Shown here: piece by piece, positions 25,229-35,693 of the stretch
Numbering within the stretch: position 1 is the first letter of the stretch
Layout of the letters: every line of letters begins with the position of its first letter
Origin: Diphasiastrum complanatum
Taxonomy: Eukaryota; Streptophyta; Lycopodiopsida; Lycopodiales; Lycopodiaceae
Assembly: GCA_029204225.1 (NCBI GenBank)
Contig: CM055092.1
Coordinates: 39,377,800 to 39,441,799 of the forward strand
DNA length: 64,000 nucleotides
Direction of reading: 5' to 3'
The notes under the pieces: model-generated
The model's input: only the letters and a program-made list of their open reading frames with translations
Told to the model about the DNA's origin: nothing
Database searches by the model: none
Position numbers and translations under genes: made by a program

Positions 25229-26004
25229 TTTTGAAGTATTTCTAGTGAGTGCGGTGGCTAGATCTACTTACGGGTGTAGTATAGGGATGTAGAGATTCAT
25301 CCACCTTTTAAGTTTCTACAATAAGCTTCAACAAAAATATGGAGAGGAATGAGAGCACTAAGGCTTACCCAACTACTGCCCGAAACGGAAATAAAGCTAA
25401 TTAGTAATAACAATAAAAATCCTTGCTAAGGCTTACCCAACTAGCAAGGTGACTAGACTAATCCTAGATTAACACCCGAAGGGTAATAAAATGAGATTGT
25501 GGCTAATACTAAACAAATAAGCAATAATGAACATGCCACAATAAAACCGATGAAAAGGAGGCAAGAGGAGGCCCGAGCACCTTCCCAAAGGGAACACAAA
25601 TGAAATAGAATGATAATTCTCCAAAATAGAGAGCAAGATAGCTTAATCTCAAAAGTGTTATTTACAATGCAAATACCTCTCCTTTTATGGCAAGGAGGGT
25701 CTTCCATAAGTGTCTACTAACTTATGGGACTAATCTGTTCCTAGCCTTTCTAGAACTTCTAACTTAGGATTTAGAACATCAATCTTCTTAACTCAGGACA
25801 ACTTAAGATAAAATATTTCTAATCTTAAGTTTCCTACGTCTAAGTTCTAAATCTAAGTTTAACCTATTTTATTATTATTTAAGCTTCTACTCATGGACTT
25901 ACAAAACACATGCCATGGCTTGAAGTTTATTGACAGATACTCATATGTGGTCTTACAAAACACATGCCACGGAGTTTTATTATTATTATTTTATTTTCTC
26001 TGCA
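25229..26004 (-). repeat. 3' LTR of the large Gypsy element
   Basis: Copy of 34919-35693. On the minus strand it would start TGCAGAGAAAATAAAA; the end near 25229 has lost the TGTTGG form seen in the right copy. Both LTRs share an open frame beginning MEDPPCHKRRG, which is a chance frame. Confidence 0.85.
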
Positions 26005-26005
26005 T

Positions 26006-28342
26006 TTATATTATCCCCCTCCTTATTGGATTGGTGGTCCCACACCAATCGACGCCTTTTCGTCTTGGATTTTTTGTGCTTCTTGGAGGCGAGACTGTTG
26101 CTGTCGGGAGTGGTAGATGGTCGTCCCAATGCCCTCCATCATTTTCCACTGTACTTTGTTCAGGAGGGCATGGGTTTGTAATAATGGAGCATACCCTGGA
26201 GAAAGTTATGGGTTTTCCATAGCTCCACCATATCAACGTACAGGGCGGAAGTAAGTGCAGCGCGATAATAGAGCCTTGCAACATTGATATGGTCGTCTTG
26301 CGTGCGCAAGAGTTTATTGATGTCAAGGACAATTGGGGGTAACTCTCGATCTCAAAAACCTCTGAGTTCTGCCAGAAATGCCACAGGCCGCAATTATCTG
26401 CAAAATATCTGACATGGCAATCATAATTGCGATGGTGCTTCTGGTAGAAGACTCGGCAGTTGGTGACCATGTCTTCGGCTAAGTTGCCGATATCGACTCC
26501 TGTGAGCTTAGGCCAAAAGATTCTGTTCTTGACCTTGGTGGCAGGAAACGGTTCTCGCCTCGCTACTGGATAGTAATAAGGATTGGTGCGCATGTAGGAG
26601 GGAGCTTCGAGATACCGTGCCATTGAGGTCTTACTTTGCAGGAAGAGCTGATGGTGCCAGAGAGGTTGTGGATCCAGGAGTTTGACTGCTGCTTTATGTG
26701 TTTGACACTGGTCCAAATCTGGTAGTATGTAGCCACCTCGCCCTTTCGTTGTTGGGTACTTCTTTGCAAACTCCTGAGAGATGCACAACTCCTTGCTTGG
26801 TTCTGTGGGCGTGATTTTGTGCCGGATGGTGGGAGCTTCAAAGGCAATTTCGTGTTCGGTTTGTGGATCGGGATCAGGAGATAGAGGAGGCGAGGGGTTA
26901 GCTTCTGCAATTCGTTGTGATTCATGGGAAAATTGTCGTGGAATGAAGGTGGAGTTAGTGGTGTCGAGGGGGTTAGAAGCGGTGGAAGGGAAAAGAAAAT
27001 GTTGGGAGCTGGTAACCCCAAAGCCCGATGGATTGGTTGGTGTTTGAGATCCTTGCCCCAGGGGTTGGCCTTGAAATGCGGAGCCTTGAGTTGCAAGAGG
27101 AGGCTGTTGAAACCTGCGCCATCTCCACCATCGGGTCCATCAAAGTGGTGCCCCAAATCATAAAATTGGGCGTGCTCTGCATGAACCGATGGTGTCGACT
27201 GGGCAACAGCCTTTAAGCGTTCTTCCAGGGTGGCTATGTGTTGGTTTAGGGCCTCGACGGAAGCAATGTATGATTGTTGTAATTTTGAGTGTTGCTCCAT
27301 CGTGGCTTTCAGCTTTTGGGCCAGCGTTTGATAGGCCACCACTGGAATGGCAGTTCCCTCAGGGATAGCTGGTGGTGCGAAGTTGTTGAAGTCCACCATT
27401 TCTAACTATTCCTTCATAGCGGAACGTGCTACTTGTGAATCTGTTACAGTCTCATCCTTCTCGGCTTTGAGGGTATCGATGGTTTGCTGCATGTTGGATA
27501 CCTTCAGTTGGAGCTGGTTCTGGAGATGGAGTAGCATCTGCTACTGTTGTTGATTGTAATTTGTGAGGTTCTGGATCTGTAGCTGTTGTTGTTTGGTTTC
27601 CTCCTCCAGCCTTGTTTTTTCTTTTTGAAGGTCCGCCATAGCACCATCGTCGAATTGCCACATAATGTGTTGTCCCCCTAGGGTGCCGAATATATTGTAT
27701 TGGAGCTCATTCACCAACCATACCACTTTTTGGGCTGTAAGGGGTAGCTGCTCCCAAGGACCAATGTCAGGGAGGTTGCGTGTGTAGTTAGGATACGACA
27801 TGGGGTTAAATGATATAAAATCAGGAGCAGGGCTAGACGGAGGTGTAGGAAAGACAGGGAGGGGTGATTGTGGATTGAGGGGTGGGGAGAGACTACGTGG
27901 CGGAGATTGTTGGATTGGGTTAGTGGTGATAGTGGTTGATGGGAGTGCAGTCAAATCATCTACGTTGACTGTGGAGTCAATTAGGGTGGAGATTTGTACA
28001 GGCGAGGGCTTTTGTGGAAGTGTGGAAGTGAAGCCCGTGTTGAGAGTTAGTCAGGGTGTGGAGGTGACAGTAAATGGTGGGGGTGGTGGTGGGATTGTGG
28101 GAGCAAGTGATGGAGAGGAGATTGCTTGTGTAGACGGAATCACGCCCATAGGATCAGAGCCAGAAGTGCTTGCCGTTCCGGAGCTGCCTGCTGCTGTTGC
28201 TACTGCTTGTCGGCATGCCAAAAATGAATCGTTCTCTGTGAAAAAAGAGTTAGGCGAATTCTATCTAAGATGCTGTGAAAACATTTTGTTTGAAACTAAT
28301 GACTTTTGTGGTTTTCTCAGAGAAGACTATTGGTATACCTGA
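26006..28342 (-). pseudogene. Extra Gypsy ORF between integrase and 3' LTR, function unknown
   Basis: Minus-strand frames 28342-27954 (by translation), 27954-27541, 27399-26563 and 26788-26006 can be read as one broken protein of roughly 700 residues. It starts with a Ser/Thr/Pro-rich part (PSLAPTIPPPPPPF; QQSPPRSLSPPLNPQSPLPV), continues with WEQLPLTAQKVVWLVNELQY and a Gln/Glu-rich coiled coil (LQKEKTRLEEETKQQQLQIQ), then a second coiled coil (TMEQHSKLQQSYIASVEALN; HIATLEERLKAV). The C-terminal part is basic and aromatic (GYILPDLDQCQTHKAAVKLL; YFADNCGLWHFWQNSEVFEI) with several Cys. A stop near 28050, a stop near 27410 and a frameshift near 26800 break it. I recognise no family. Tat/Athila elements often carry an additional ORF here; no envelope-like signal peptide or clear membrane segment is visible. 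Confidence 0.5.
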
Positions 28343-28453
28343 TCTGATAGTATCTTGATGGGTGGAACAACAAATCACAGCAAAAAATGTTGTCGAAATG
28401 GCATAAAAACAATAAAAAGAGAGAAGAAAAAATAAACAGTAGAGAAAAAATAG

Positions 28454-29600
28454 CTAATACATATCAAGATAAAAGCAGGGTTCATTGTATTTTCTCAGTC
28501 GACTCCCATTGACCACAGTGTCAAGGACATCACCTTGAAGGGTTTGGAGTTGGACATATCCAGATGCAAAGATTTTTTTTATGACGTAAGGTCCTTGGCC
28601 CGAAAATTTCAGTTTGTCTTTGAAGGCTTTGGTCTGGTATAGCAGAACCCTATCGCCCACCTAGAAATCTCTAAGTTTCAATGATCGATCATGCCATGCT
28701 TTTTGTCATCGTTTGTGGACTTGTTGAGCATGGATGCTGATCCGTCGTGTTTCACAGAGTTGCTCCAGATGGAATAACTTATTTGCTAGATTCTGAGGAG
28801 TATCGAGCTCAAGGTTGTAGGCTACTCGAAGAGAGGGAATATGGAATTCCACAGGCATAACGGCTTCTTGACCATATGTGAGCTGGAAGGGGGTTAAGCC
28901 TGTAGCTCGCTTCGGGGTAGTGCGATAAGCCCAGAGAGCAGCATGGAGCTTGAGTTCCCAATCAGATCGGTTGGATTCGACGGTTTTGGTGAGAATGCCA
29001 CATAGGATTTTATTGGTGGATTCTGCCTGGCCATTGCAACGTGGATAGTATGGAGAACTTTTGCGATGTACCACAAAAAAATTGAAAAGAAGATATGCTA
29101 TGACCAAGTTAAGAAAATGTGTATCCCTATCACTGATAAGCTCTAGAGGACATCCGAACCGAACTATAACCTGTTCATAGAGAAATTTGGCGGTGGAACG
29201 AGCGTCAGTATTGCGAACAACTTTTGCTTCAACCCATTTGGTGCAGTAGTCCGTAGCTACTATGATGTAACGAGATTGTGTGTGTCGAGCAGCAGGACTA
29301 ATAGGTCCGACATAATCAATTCCCCATTTCTGGAAAGCTTGATCAGTGGTTACAAGGTGTAAAGGCATGTAGTCTGTTTTTTGAAAGCGTTTTGTGCGTT
29401 GGCAGACATCACAAGCCTTAGTGTAATTGTGCGTATCCTTGAAGAGTGTTGGCCACTAGAAACCAGCCAAGAGGATTTTCTTAGCAGTTGTTTTAGAAGA
29501 GAAATGGTTGGCACCAATACCTTCATGAGTGAGAAAAATTACAAAGGGTATTTCTCCTTCAGTAAGACATCATCGGATAATTTCATCTAACCCTTGCTTG
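28454..29600 (-). pseudogene. Gypsy integrase
   Basis: The minus strand shows the zinc-binding part near 29590-29390 (HEGIGANHFSS, GFWPTLFKD, CDVCQRFQK) with a stop-containing start, then the catalytic core 29368-28706 with WGIDYVGP (Asp at about 29317), LISDRDTHF (Asp at about 29131) and NGQAESTNKIL (Glu at about 29023). The spacing between second Asp and Glu is 35 residues, the normal DD35E. The C-terminal module GDRVLLYQTKAF ... GQGPYVIKKI follows in 28660-28454. Core residues are intact, but the frame is interrupted between core and C-terminus near 28660-28705. Confidence 0.85.
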
Positions 29601-29805
29601 TAGAGTTGTCCTGCAATTAACGTATAAGGTTTAGTTTTGAGGACCAACGCTCGTTGTTCGGGTTTAGAGAAGGAAGGATCCATCTGTCCTGAAGTTAAAT
29701 ATTCGGTAATTTCCTTAGCCCATACAGGTGTAGAGTCAACTTGAAAAAGGATTGCATCTGGTAAATCATCATTGACGCCTTGATCATGGGTAGGAAGGTT
29801 AGGGA

Positions 29806-30390
29806 TCAGGATAGATGATCTGCTAAAAAATGCTGAACTCTCTTATGAACCACGATCCTAAACTCAAATTCTCTCAATAATAGGATCCATCTAGTAATAC
29901 GACCTGTGGTGCAGGTCTTGTTGATGAGATACAACAGTGCTTGATGATCAGTGAAGAACGCAAAGATTTTTTCTAGAAGATAATGGCGAAACTTCTGAAC
30001 CGCATATACCATTGCCAAGGCTTCGCGTTCGGTAGTGGTATAATTGACTTCAGCAAGTATCAATTGTCGACTAAGAAAACGAATTGGGTAATCCTTTTTG
30101 AATTCTTTCGGTTGGGCGAGCACTGCTCCAATGGCATACTTGGATGCATCGGTATGCACATGGAATTCTTTAGAATAATCAAGGGCCCGGAGGATGGGTG
30201 CTTCGGTAAGGGCTTCTTTGAGTTGATTGAAGGTGACGCGTTGTTTATCCGTCCATTTGAAAAATTCAACTACTTTGTAGATTAAGCGTGCTTTGTTAGC
30301 AAAATCGAAAATAAAGCATCGATAGTAGTTGGTGTGGCCAAGGAAGGAGTAAACTTCACGTATCATATGCGGTTTTGGTAGATTTGGAAT
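29806..30390 (-). pseudogene. Gypsy RNase H domain
   Basis: Minus-strand frame 30366-29806: after the RT thumb (REVYSFLGHTNYYRCFIFDF, FFKWTDKQRVTFNQLKEAL) it shows FHVHTDASKYAIGAVLAQ, TTTEREALAMVYAVQKFRHY and FFTDHQALLYL, which supply the acidic residues of RNase H. It follows the RT in frame after one stop near 30425. The linker to integrase continues through 29800-29600. Confidence 0.85.
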
Positions 30391-30426
30391 GGTAAGGATC
30401 TCTTCAAGGTCAGTGGCAATGCCATT

Positions 30427-31503
30427 TCATGAGATAATATGTCCTAACACAATACCATGGGTTACCCAAATCTGGCATTTTTCAGGATTAAGAGAGATAC
30501 CGAAGCGTTGACATTGGATAAATTTTTTTTTGAGCACAGACAGATGACGTATTTCTTCGGAATGTGCTCCTAAATCGTCCAAGTAAACTTTGAAGGTATC
30601 GCCCATCTGTTGAGAAAAGGCCGCTTGCATAACACGTTGGAAGGTGCTAGGAGCATTGCAGAGCCCAAAAGGCATGACTTTCCAGCAGAAGGTTTCCCAT
30701 TCTGTGGCAAAGGCAGTTTTGTGTTGATCTTCTTTAGCGATTTAGATTACATTATATCTGCTAAAGCCATCTAAGAAGGAGTAAGCCTCATCTCCTGCTA
30801 GATTTTCTAAGATGGATTCTCCGAAAGGTAATGGAAAATGATCACGCTTAGTGACGGCGTTAAATTTCTTAAAATCGACACAGATCTGAAGTTTTCCATT
30901 TTTCTTGGGGACGATGACAATTGGGGAGACCCACTCAGTATGCTCAATTTCATATATAGATCCCGCATCTAAAAGGCGTTGTAATTCTTCTTTGATCTTG
31001 GCCTTATAGATGGGATTGCATCTGTACGGACGACTCGTAGTGGGCCTCGCACCCGGTTTAAGTGGGATATGATGCACAACTACTTGGGGTGAGATGCCTT
31101 TCATGTCTTTATAGGTCCAGACAAAGATATGTCGATATTTTTGCAGGAGCTTTTCAAGCTGTCTTCGTTGTTCACGATTGAGATGAGCTCCGATGTAGAG
31201 AAGATATTCGTTGGTTTCATTTGGCTCACTCAAGGAAAGGGTTATGGTTTGTGCAGGGCCTTCATAGGGTGAATTACCAGTGGGCTCACGTTGAGCTTGG
31301 GGTAATTTGATTGTGACATCCTCGATCGTAAAGTCCTTAAAGTATGCAGGAACATCATGGGTTGGAGATTCGAGGGGGGCCTTGTCTTTATCTTGCCAAG
31401 ATGGTGCTTTTTCGGGGATGGGTGTAGGGCTAGAGGCAATCTCAGGAACTTTCCGAACAGTTGTGAGGTCACCCGACGGTTGATTTTGAAGTGGTTTTTT
31501 CAT
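30427..31503 (-). pseudogene. Gypsy reverse transcriptase, one stop inside
   Basis: Frame 31503-30742 gives the N-terminal part: HIFVWTYKDMKGISPQVVVH, EWVSPIVIVPKKNGKLQICV, FPLPFGESILENLAGDEAYS and FLDGFSRYNVI, then a TAA stop. The same frame continues without a shift (FCWKVMPFGLCNAPSTFQRV) to the catalytic VYLDDLGAHS at about 30580. A second stop near 30427 interrupts GHIIS. Both are single-codon stops in otherwise good sequence, consistent with decay after insertion. Confidence 0.9.
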
Positions 31504-31633
31504 TTTTCTCTTTCATAGTATGACCACGTGGTTGAGGTTTTGGTGGTGGAGAGACAGTTGGCATGTCATGGAGGATCTCGTCATCAATTTGAAAGATAGT
31601 CTCCTCCTCACAGAGATCCCATGGATAGTGTGG

Positions 31634-32530
31634 TCATTTGGGACAGTAGAATTTTATCTCAGATTTTTCACTTGCAACCTTGGCAACGGATTCCACCTTG
31701 GAAGCATGTTGCGGATAGGTCTTCGAGGGAAGTGCTTCCATATAGTTGAGGATCTGAATATCAGAAATGTCCATATCTTCTAGGCAATTCTGAATTCGTA
31801 AGACGTTCTCGTCATCAATGAATAAATCCTCTGATTCATTAGTAGGTAGCCATGTAACATTTAGCAGCTCATCATTGTGTGGAAGAATATCAACAAAATT
31901 GATATTGATCATGGGTGTATCCAGATCAGGTAATTGGTCGTGATCGATCGGGTGTGGAGAGGTATAATTATCCTGATGTTGAGCACAGTAATCGGCATTC
32001 TCACAATCAATGGTAGCTAGAATGTAACTCCAATTTATGATATCAATAGATTTAATATAATGACCTTTTTCGTGGCTGGACTGGTATGGCTCAAATACTA
32101 AGTTGGTGATTGAGGATCCCTCGTCATGTATGCGTGCAGGTTTGAGTTTACCCGTTGAGTCAATTGTGACAGAATTGTCATGATTACCAAAAGTGACTCG
32201 ACTTTTGCTCCAGTCATGAACGACTCGTGCATTGGTGAGCCACGGATGACCAAGTAGTAATTCATAAGAATAGGCATTATTGGGAATATCAAGTACTACA
32301 AGGTCAACAGAAAATCTGAGACCTCCTAGTTTGATCAGCACGTGCGGAAGAAAACCGGTAGGTCGGACCACACTTTGATCAGCCATTCAAAGCTAACAAG
32401 TAGGTTTGGCTAGCTTGTCTCTCAGATTCCATTCCATCATGAGGGATGTGGAAATGATGAAACCCTGGAACCTCCATCGAATACTGCTAATACTTCAGGG
32501 GATTGATGATGGGTAGTTGGGATTTTGATG
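31634..32530 (-). pseudogene. Gypsy aspartic protease region
   Basis: Near 32500 the minus strand reads PEVLAVFDGGSRV, with the protease active site as DGG, soon followed by a stop. The downstream frame 32386-31634 continues with FSVDLVVLDIPNNAYSYELL and LLGHPWLTNARVVHDW, the usual second half of plant Gypsy proteases. An acidic linker leads towards RT. Stops near 32460-32390 break it. Confidence 0.75.
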
Positions 32531-32555
32531 TTGCCTCGTTCGCTGAGTGGATTGG

Positions 32556-34293
32556 TTAGATGTAAGGGCATTTCAAGCAATCATCAATAGTGGTGGTGGT
32601 ATTGGATTGGATCTGTTGTTTCCACTGGCCAGCATGCTTCCAGAGGACATGGAAGGGAAGAGTGACATTGGCTTGTAGTAAATCTCTCCAAACTTCGGTA
32701 GCTTCAAGAAATTTGCTTTCAAAGGGCTTGTGAGATACTTTATGAGAAGAGGAAGATTGTTGGTCAGCATTACGGATTTGCTGGTGATACTCATGATGCA
32801 ATCGAATTTCTTCAGATGGGTGAGAATAAACTATCGGGGTAGAATCATCACTTGGAGGAACAGCCTGCGGTTGAGTTTTGCTGGGTGCAAGTGTAGGGGC
32901 TTGGCGTTGGGTTTGTGCCCGAGTCAAGACCCAAGCAGGATGAGTTTCAACTGGTAAAGTTTCTACTTGCACTAAACAGACTGGAGAAGTAGGTTTGGAT
33001 CGGGATGGACAATCCTTCACGTGATGTTCAATACCACAATTTTCACAAGCTGGAGGGAAACGAAGTTTATCTAGATAGCGAATACTAGGATGTTTGCCTG
33101 CACAGATAAAGCATCCTCGTATTGCGGGTAGTTGATGTGCAGCAAAGACAGCTTGGTTTGGATTGTAAGCTTGGGCATTGGGATCCAGTGGTCGAGCATT
33201 AGAATCATAGGTATAATAAACAGCCGTTTCAGTAGAATACTGCGGTTGAGTATTGTCTTCCACATAGTAGGTGGCCGGATCGATGGTATTCGGATCAAGA
33301 TAATGGACAGCGTTTTGTGGGGTAGGTTGGTTAACAACAAACTGTTGACGTGGGGATGGGTATTGATTTGGTGCAGGTGGTCGTGGTTGGTAAACACCTG
33401 GTTGTGGCACAGGTTGTTGTGGCGGGTAGGGGTGGTAAGCTCGATAAACGGTGGGTCTGGTGGTTGCTGGGAAATGATTTCGCAGTTGAGGGCATTCATT
33501 AACAGTGTGATACTGTGAGCAGATTGGACACCAGACATTTTCTCCTGCTGGAAAGGATTTCTCAGCAATCTGTTTCATGGCGGTTTGGAAATCGGCAATG
33601 AGTTTATCCATATGAGATTGTTGAGCTTTTTGTCAGGTTTCCATTTGATGTAGAAGTTCAGAAGACTGAGAAATATTATCAGACTTCGGGTGATTAGGAC
33701 GATCCGGATTCTTAGATTTCTTTTCACGATGGTCAAAGTTATCATCGGAACCTTCGTCTTTTTCACGGATAGCATCGGTCATCACATCTTTAAGTTAATC
33801 ATAAAGGTCAACTGGCTTGAGTCCACGACGGATGTTTTTAGGCAATCCAACTAAAAATAGTTTTATGGCCATTCGTTCAGTGATATTTTCATCAACACAT
33901 TCTACTTTGAGACATTTAAAATGCTCAATGTAGTTTCGAACAAACTCTTTGCGACGCATCTTGATATGAGTAATTTGAATGAACGAGCTTTGAGTCAGTT
34001 TGGATGGTTTGAAACTTGATGAGAGCGTCCTTGAGGGTGGTCCAAGAAGCAAGATCAGGAGTTTCAAGATTCAAGTACCACTCCTTGGCGGTGCCATAGA
34101 GTACCATGGAAAATAGGCAAAGCTTTTCAGTTTCAAAGGTATCTCCATAAAAACAGCATGCATTATCAAAGTCTTGGAGAAATTGGACTGGGTCAGATTC
34201 GCCATCGTACTTTGGTGCATCGATACGTGGAATTCTTCGTTCCATTCGTGGAGGAGTCGGATTAGAAGATTGAGCAGAGTCACGAGACATGAT
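32556..34293 (-). pseudogene. Gypsy gag
   Basis: The likely start is the ATG near 34290 (MSRDSAQSSNPTPPRMERR), followed by the capsid RIPRIDAPKYDGESDPVQFL and AKEWYLNLETPDLASWTTLK. A frameshift near 34013 moves the match to the frame giving RNYIEHFKCLKVECVDENIT and LFLVGLPKNIRRGLKPVDLY, ending in a stop near 33795; another stop lies near 33635. The frame 33611-32556 holds a Pro/Gln/Tyr-rich stretch with zinc-binding motifs CPICSQYHTVNEC, CFICAGKHPSI and CENCGIEHHVKDC. It matches the gag fragment at 7.3-8.3 kb. Confidence 0.85.
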
Positions 34294-34902
34294 GCAGAAT
34301 ACAGATGAGCAAGGCAAGACTGTACTTGGCAAAAATGGCAGTCTGCTTGCAGAATGGATAGTGTAGGACAGAAACTGGTCTTTCTGATTGTTATAGAATT
34401 CGCAGACAGGCTGAGAAATCGTGGAGAGGCAGATAAATCTAACTGTACTACTCGCGAATTCTAAACAAGTCTTTTGAATGTCAGAATAGTGATTTTTTGA
34501 GATTAAATAAAGTGAAAAGCCACAAAAATGAAGATATTAAAGAACCGGATGCATGTTGAAGAAAAGACCTTAGCCTATGGACAGTCTCTTGAAACTTAAG
34601 TCAGAGTAAAAAGACTGAGGTAATTTTTCTTGTTCATCTCTGTTTCACTCATGTCCTAAATCACTTCATAATATAAATGGAAAAACTTGGGTCACTTCTT
34701 TTGAAGAAAGTGCCCAAGTTGACTCTTTTGTTGCTTCCCCCCGGTTTGAGAAGTTGCTCCACCGCTCGTGTAGGACCTGGAGAGACGACGTGTGCTGTTT
34801 GTTAGTAGATAGAGATAAGTACACAAGCAAACATACAACACGGAAGCAAGAAAAAAAAGAAAAAAAAAAGGAGAAGAAGCTAGGTAGAAAAATACTTAAA
34901 AA

Positions 34903-34918
34903 GTGGCAATGGCGCCAA
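34903..34918 (-). promoter_or_regulatory. Primer binding site of the large Gypsy element
   Basis: On the minus strand TTGGCGCCATTGCCAC follows the 5' LTR end CTTCCAACA. The same PBS type (ATGGTGCCATTGCCGGGG) follows the LTR at 45400-46076. Confidence 0.8.
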
Positions 34919-35693
34919 TGTTGGAAGTATTTTTAGTGAGTGCGGTGGCTAGATCTACTTACGGGTGTAGTATAGGGATGTAGAAATTCATCCACCTTTT
35001 AAGTTTCTACAATAAGCTTCAATGGAAATATGGAGAGGAATGAGAGCACTAAGGCTTACCCAACTAGTGCCCGAAATGGAAATAAAGCTAATTAGTAACA
35101 ACAATAAAAATCCTTGCTAAGGCTTACCCAACTAGCAAGGTGACTAGACTAATCCTAGATTAACACCCGATGGATAATAAAATGAGATTGCGGCTAATAC
35201 TAAACAAATAAGCAATAATGAACATGCCACAGTAAAATCGATGAAAAGGAGGCAAGAGGAGGCCCGAGCACCTTCCCAAAGGGAACACAAATGAAATAGA
35301 ATGATAATTCTCCAAAATAGAGAGCAAGATAGCTTAATCTCAAAAGTGTTATTTACAACGCAAATACCTCTCCTTTTATGGCAAGGAGGGTCTTCCATAA
35401 GTGTCTACTAACTTATGAGACTAATCTGTTCCTAGCCTTTCTAGAACTTCTAACTTAGGATTTAGAACTTCAATTTTCTTAACTTAGGACAACTTAAGAT
35501 AAAATATTTCTAATCCTAAGTTTCCTAAGTCTAAGTTCTAAATCTAAGTTTAAACTATTTTATTATTATTTAAGCTTCTACTCATGGACTTACAAAATAC
35601 ATGCCATGGCTTGAAGTTTATTGACAGATACTCATACGTGGTCTTACAAAACACATGCCACGGAGTTTTATTATTATTTTTTTATTTTCTCTA
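34919..35693 (-). repeat. 5' LTR of the large Gypsy element
   Basis: On the minus strand it ends ATACTTCCAACA next to the PBS. The outer end near 35693 is set by where similarity to the left LTR stops (TTTTCTCTATG against TTTTCTCTGCA). Confidence 0.85.

Larger units (their letters stand above)
25229..35693 (-). mobile_element. Gypsy retrotransposon with an extra 3' ORF, both LTRs present
   Basis: Minus-strand Ty3/Gypsy element of about 10.5 kb. The right LTR (34919-~35693) is the 5' LTR and the left one (~25229-26004) the 3' LTR. They match base for base over long blocks, with roughly 3-4% differences by eye. The order inside is PBS, gag, protease, RT, RNase H, integrase, then about 2.4 kb of further sense-strand coding-like sequence before the 3' LTR. 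The integrase C-terminus (GDRVLLYQTKAFKDKLKF, GQGPYVIKKI, VNGSRLRKY) is of the chromodomain-less kind seen in the Tat/Athila branch. Left of the element lies Copia B; no clear target duplication was found, so a precise insertion into Copia B is not proven. Confidence 0.85.

Noticed and set aside
25453-25707. Minus-strand frame beginning MEDPPCHKRRG, also present at 35144-35398
   Set aside because: Both copies lie in the two LTRs of the same Gypsy element; the similarity comes from LTR duplication and there is no domain.
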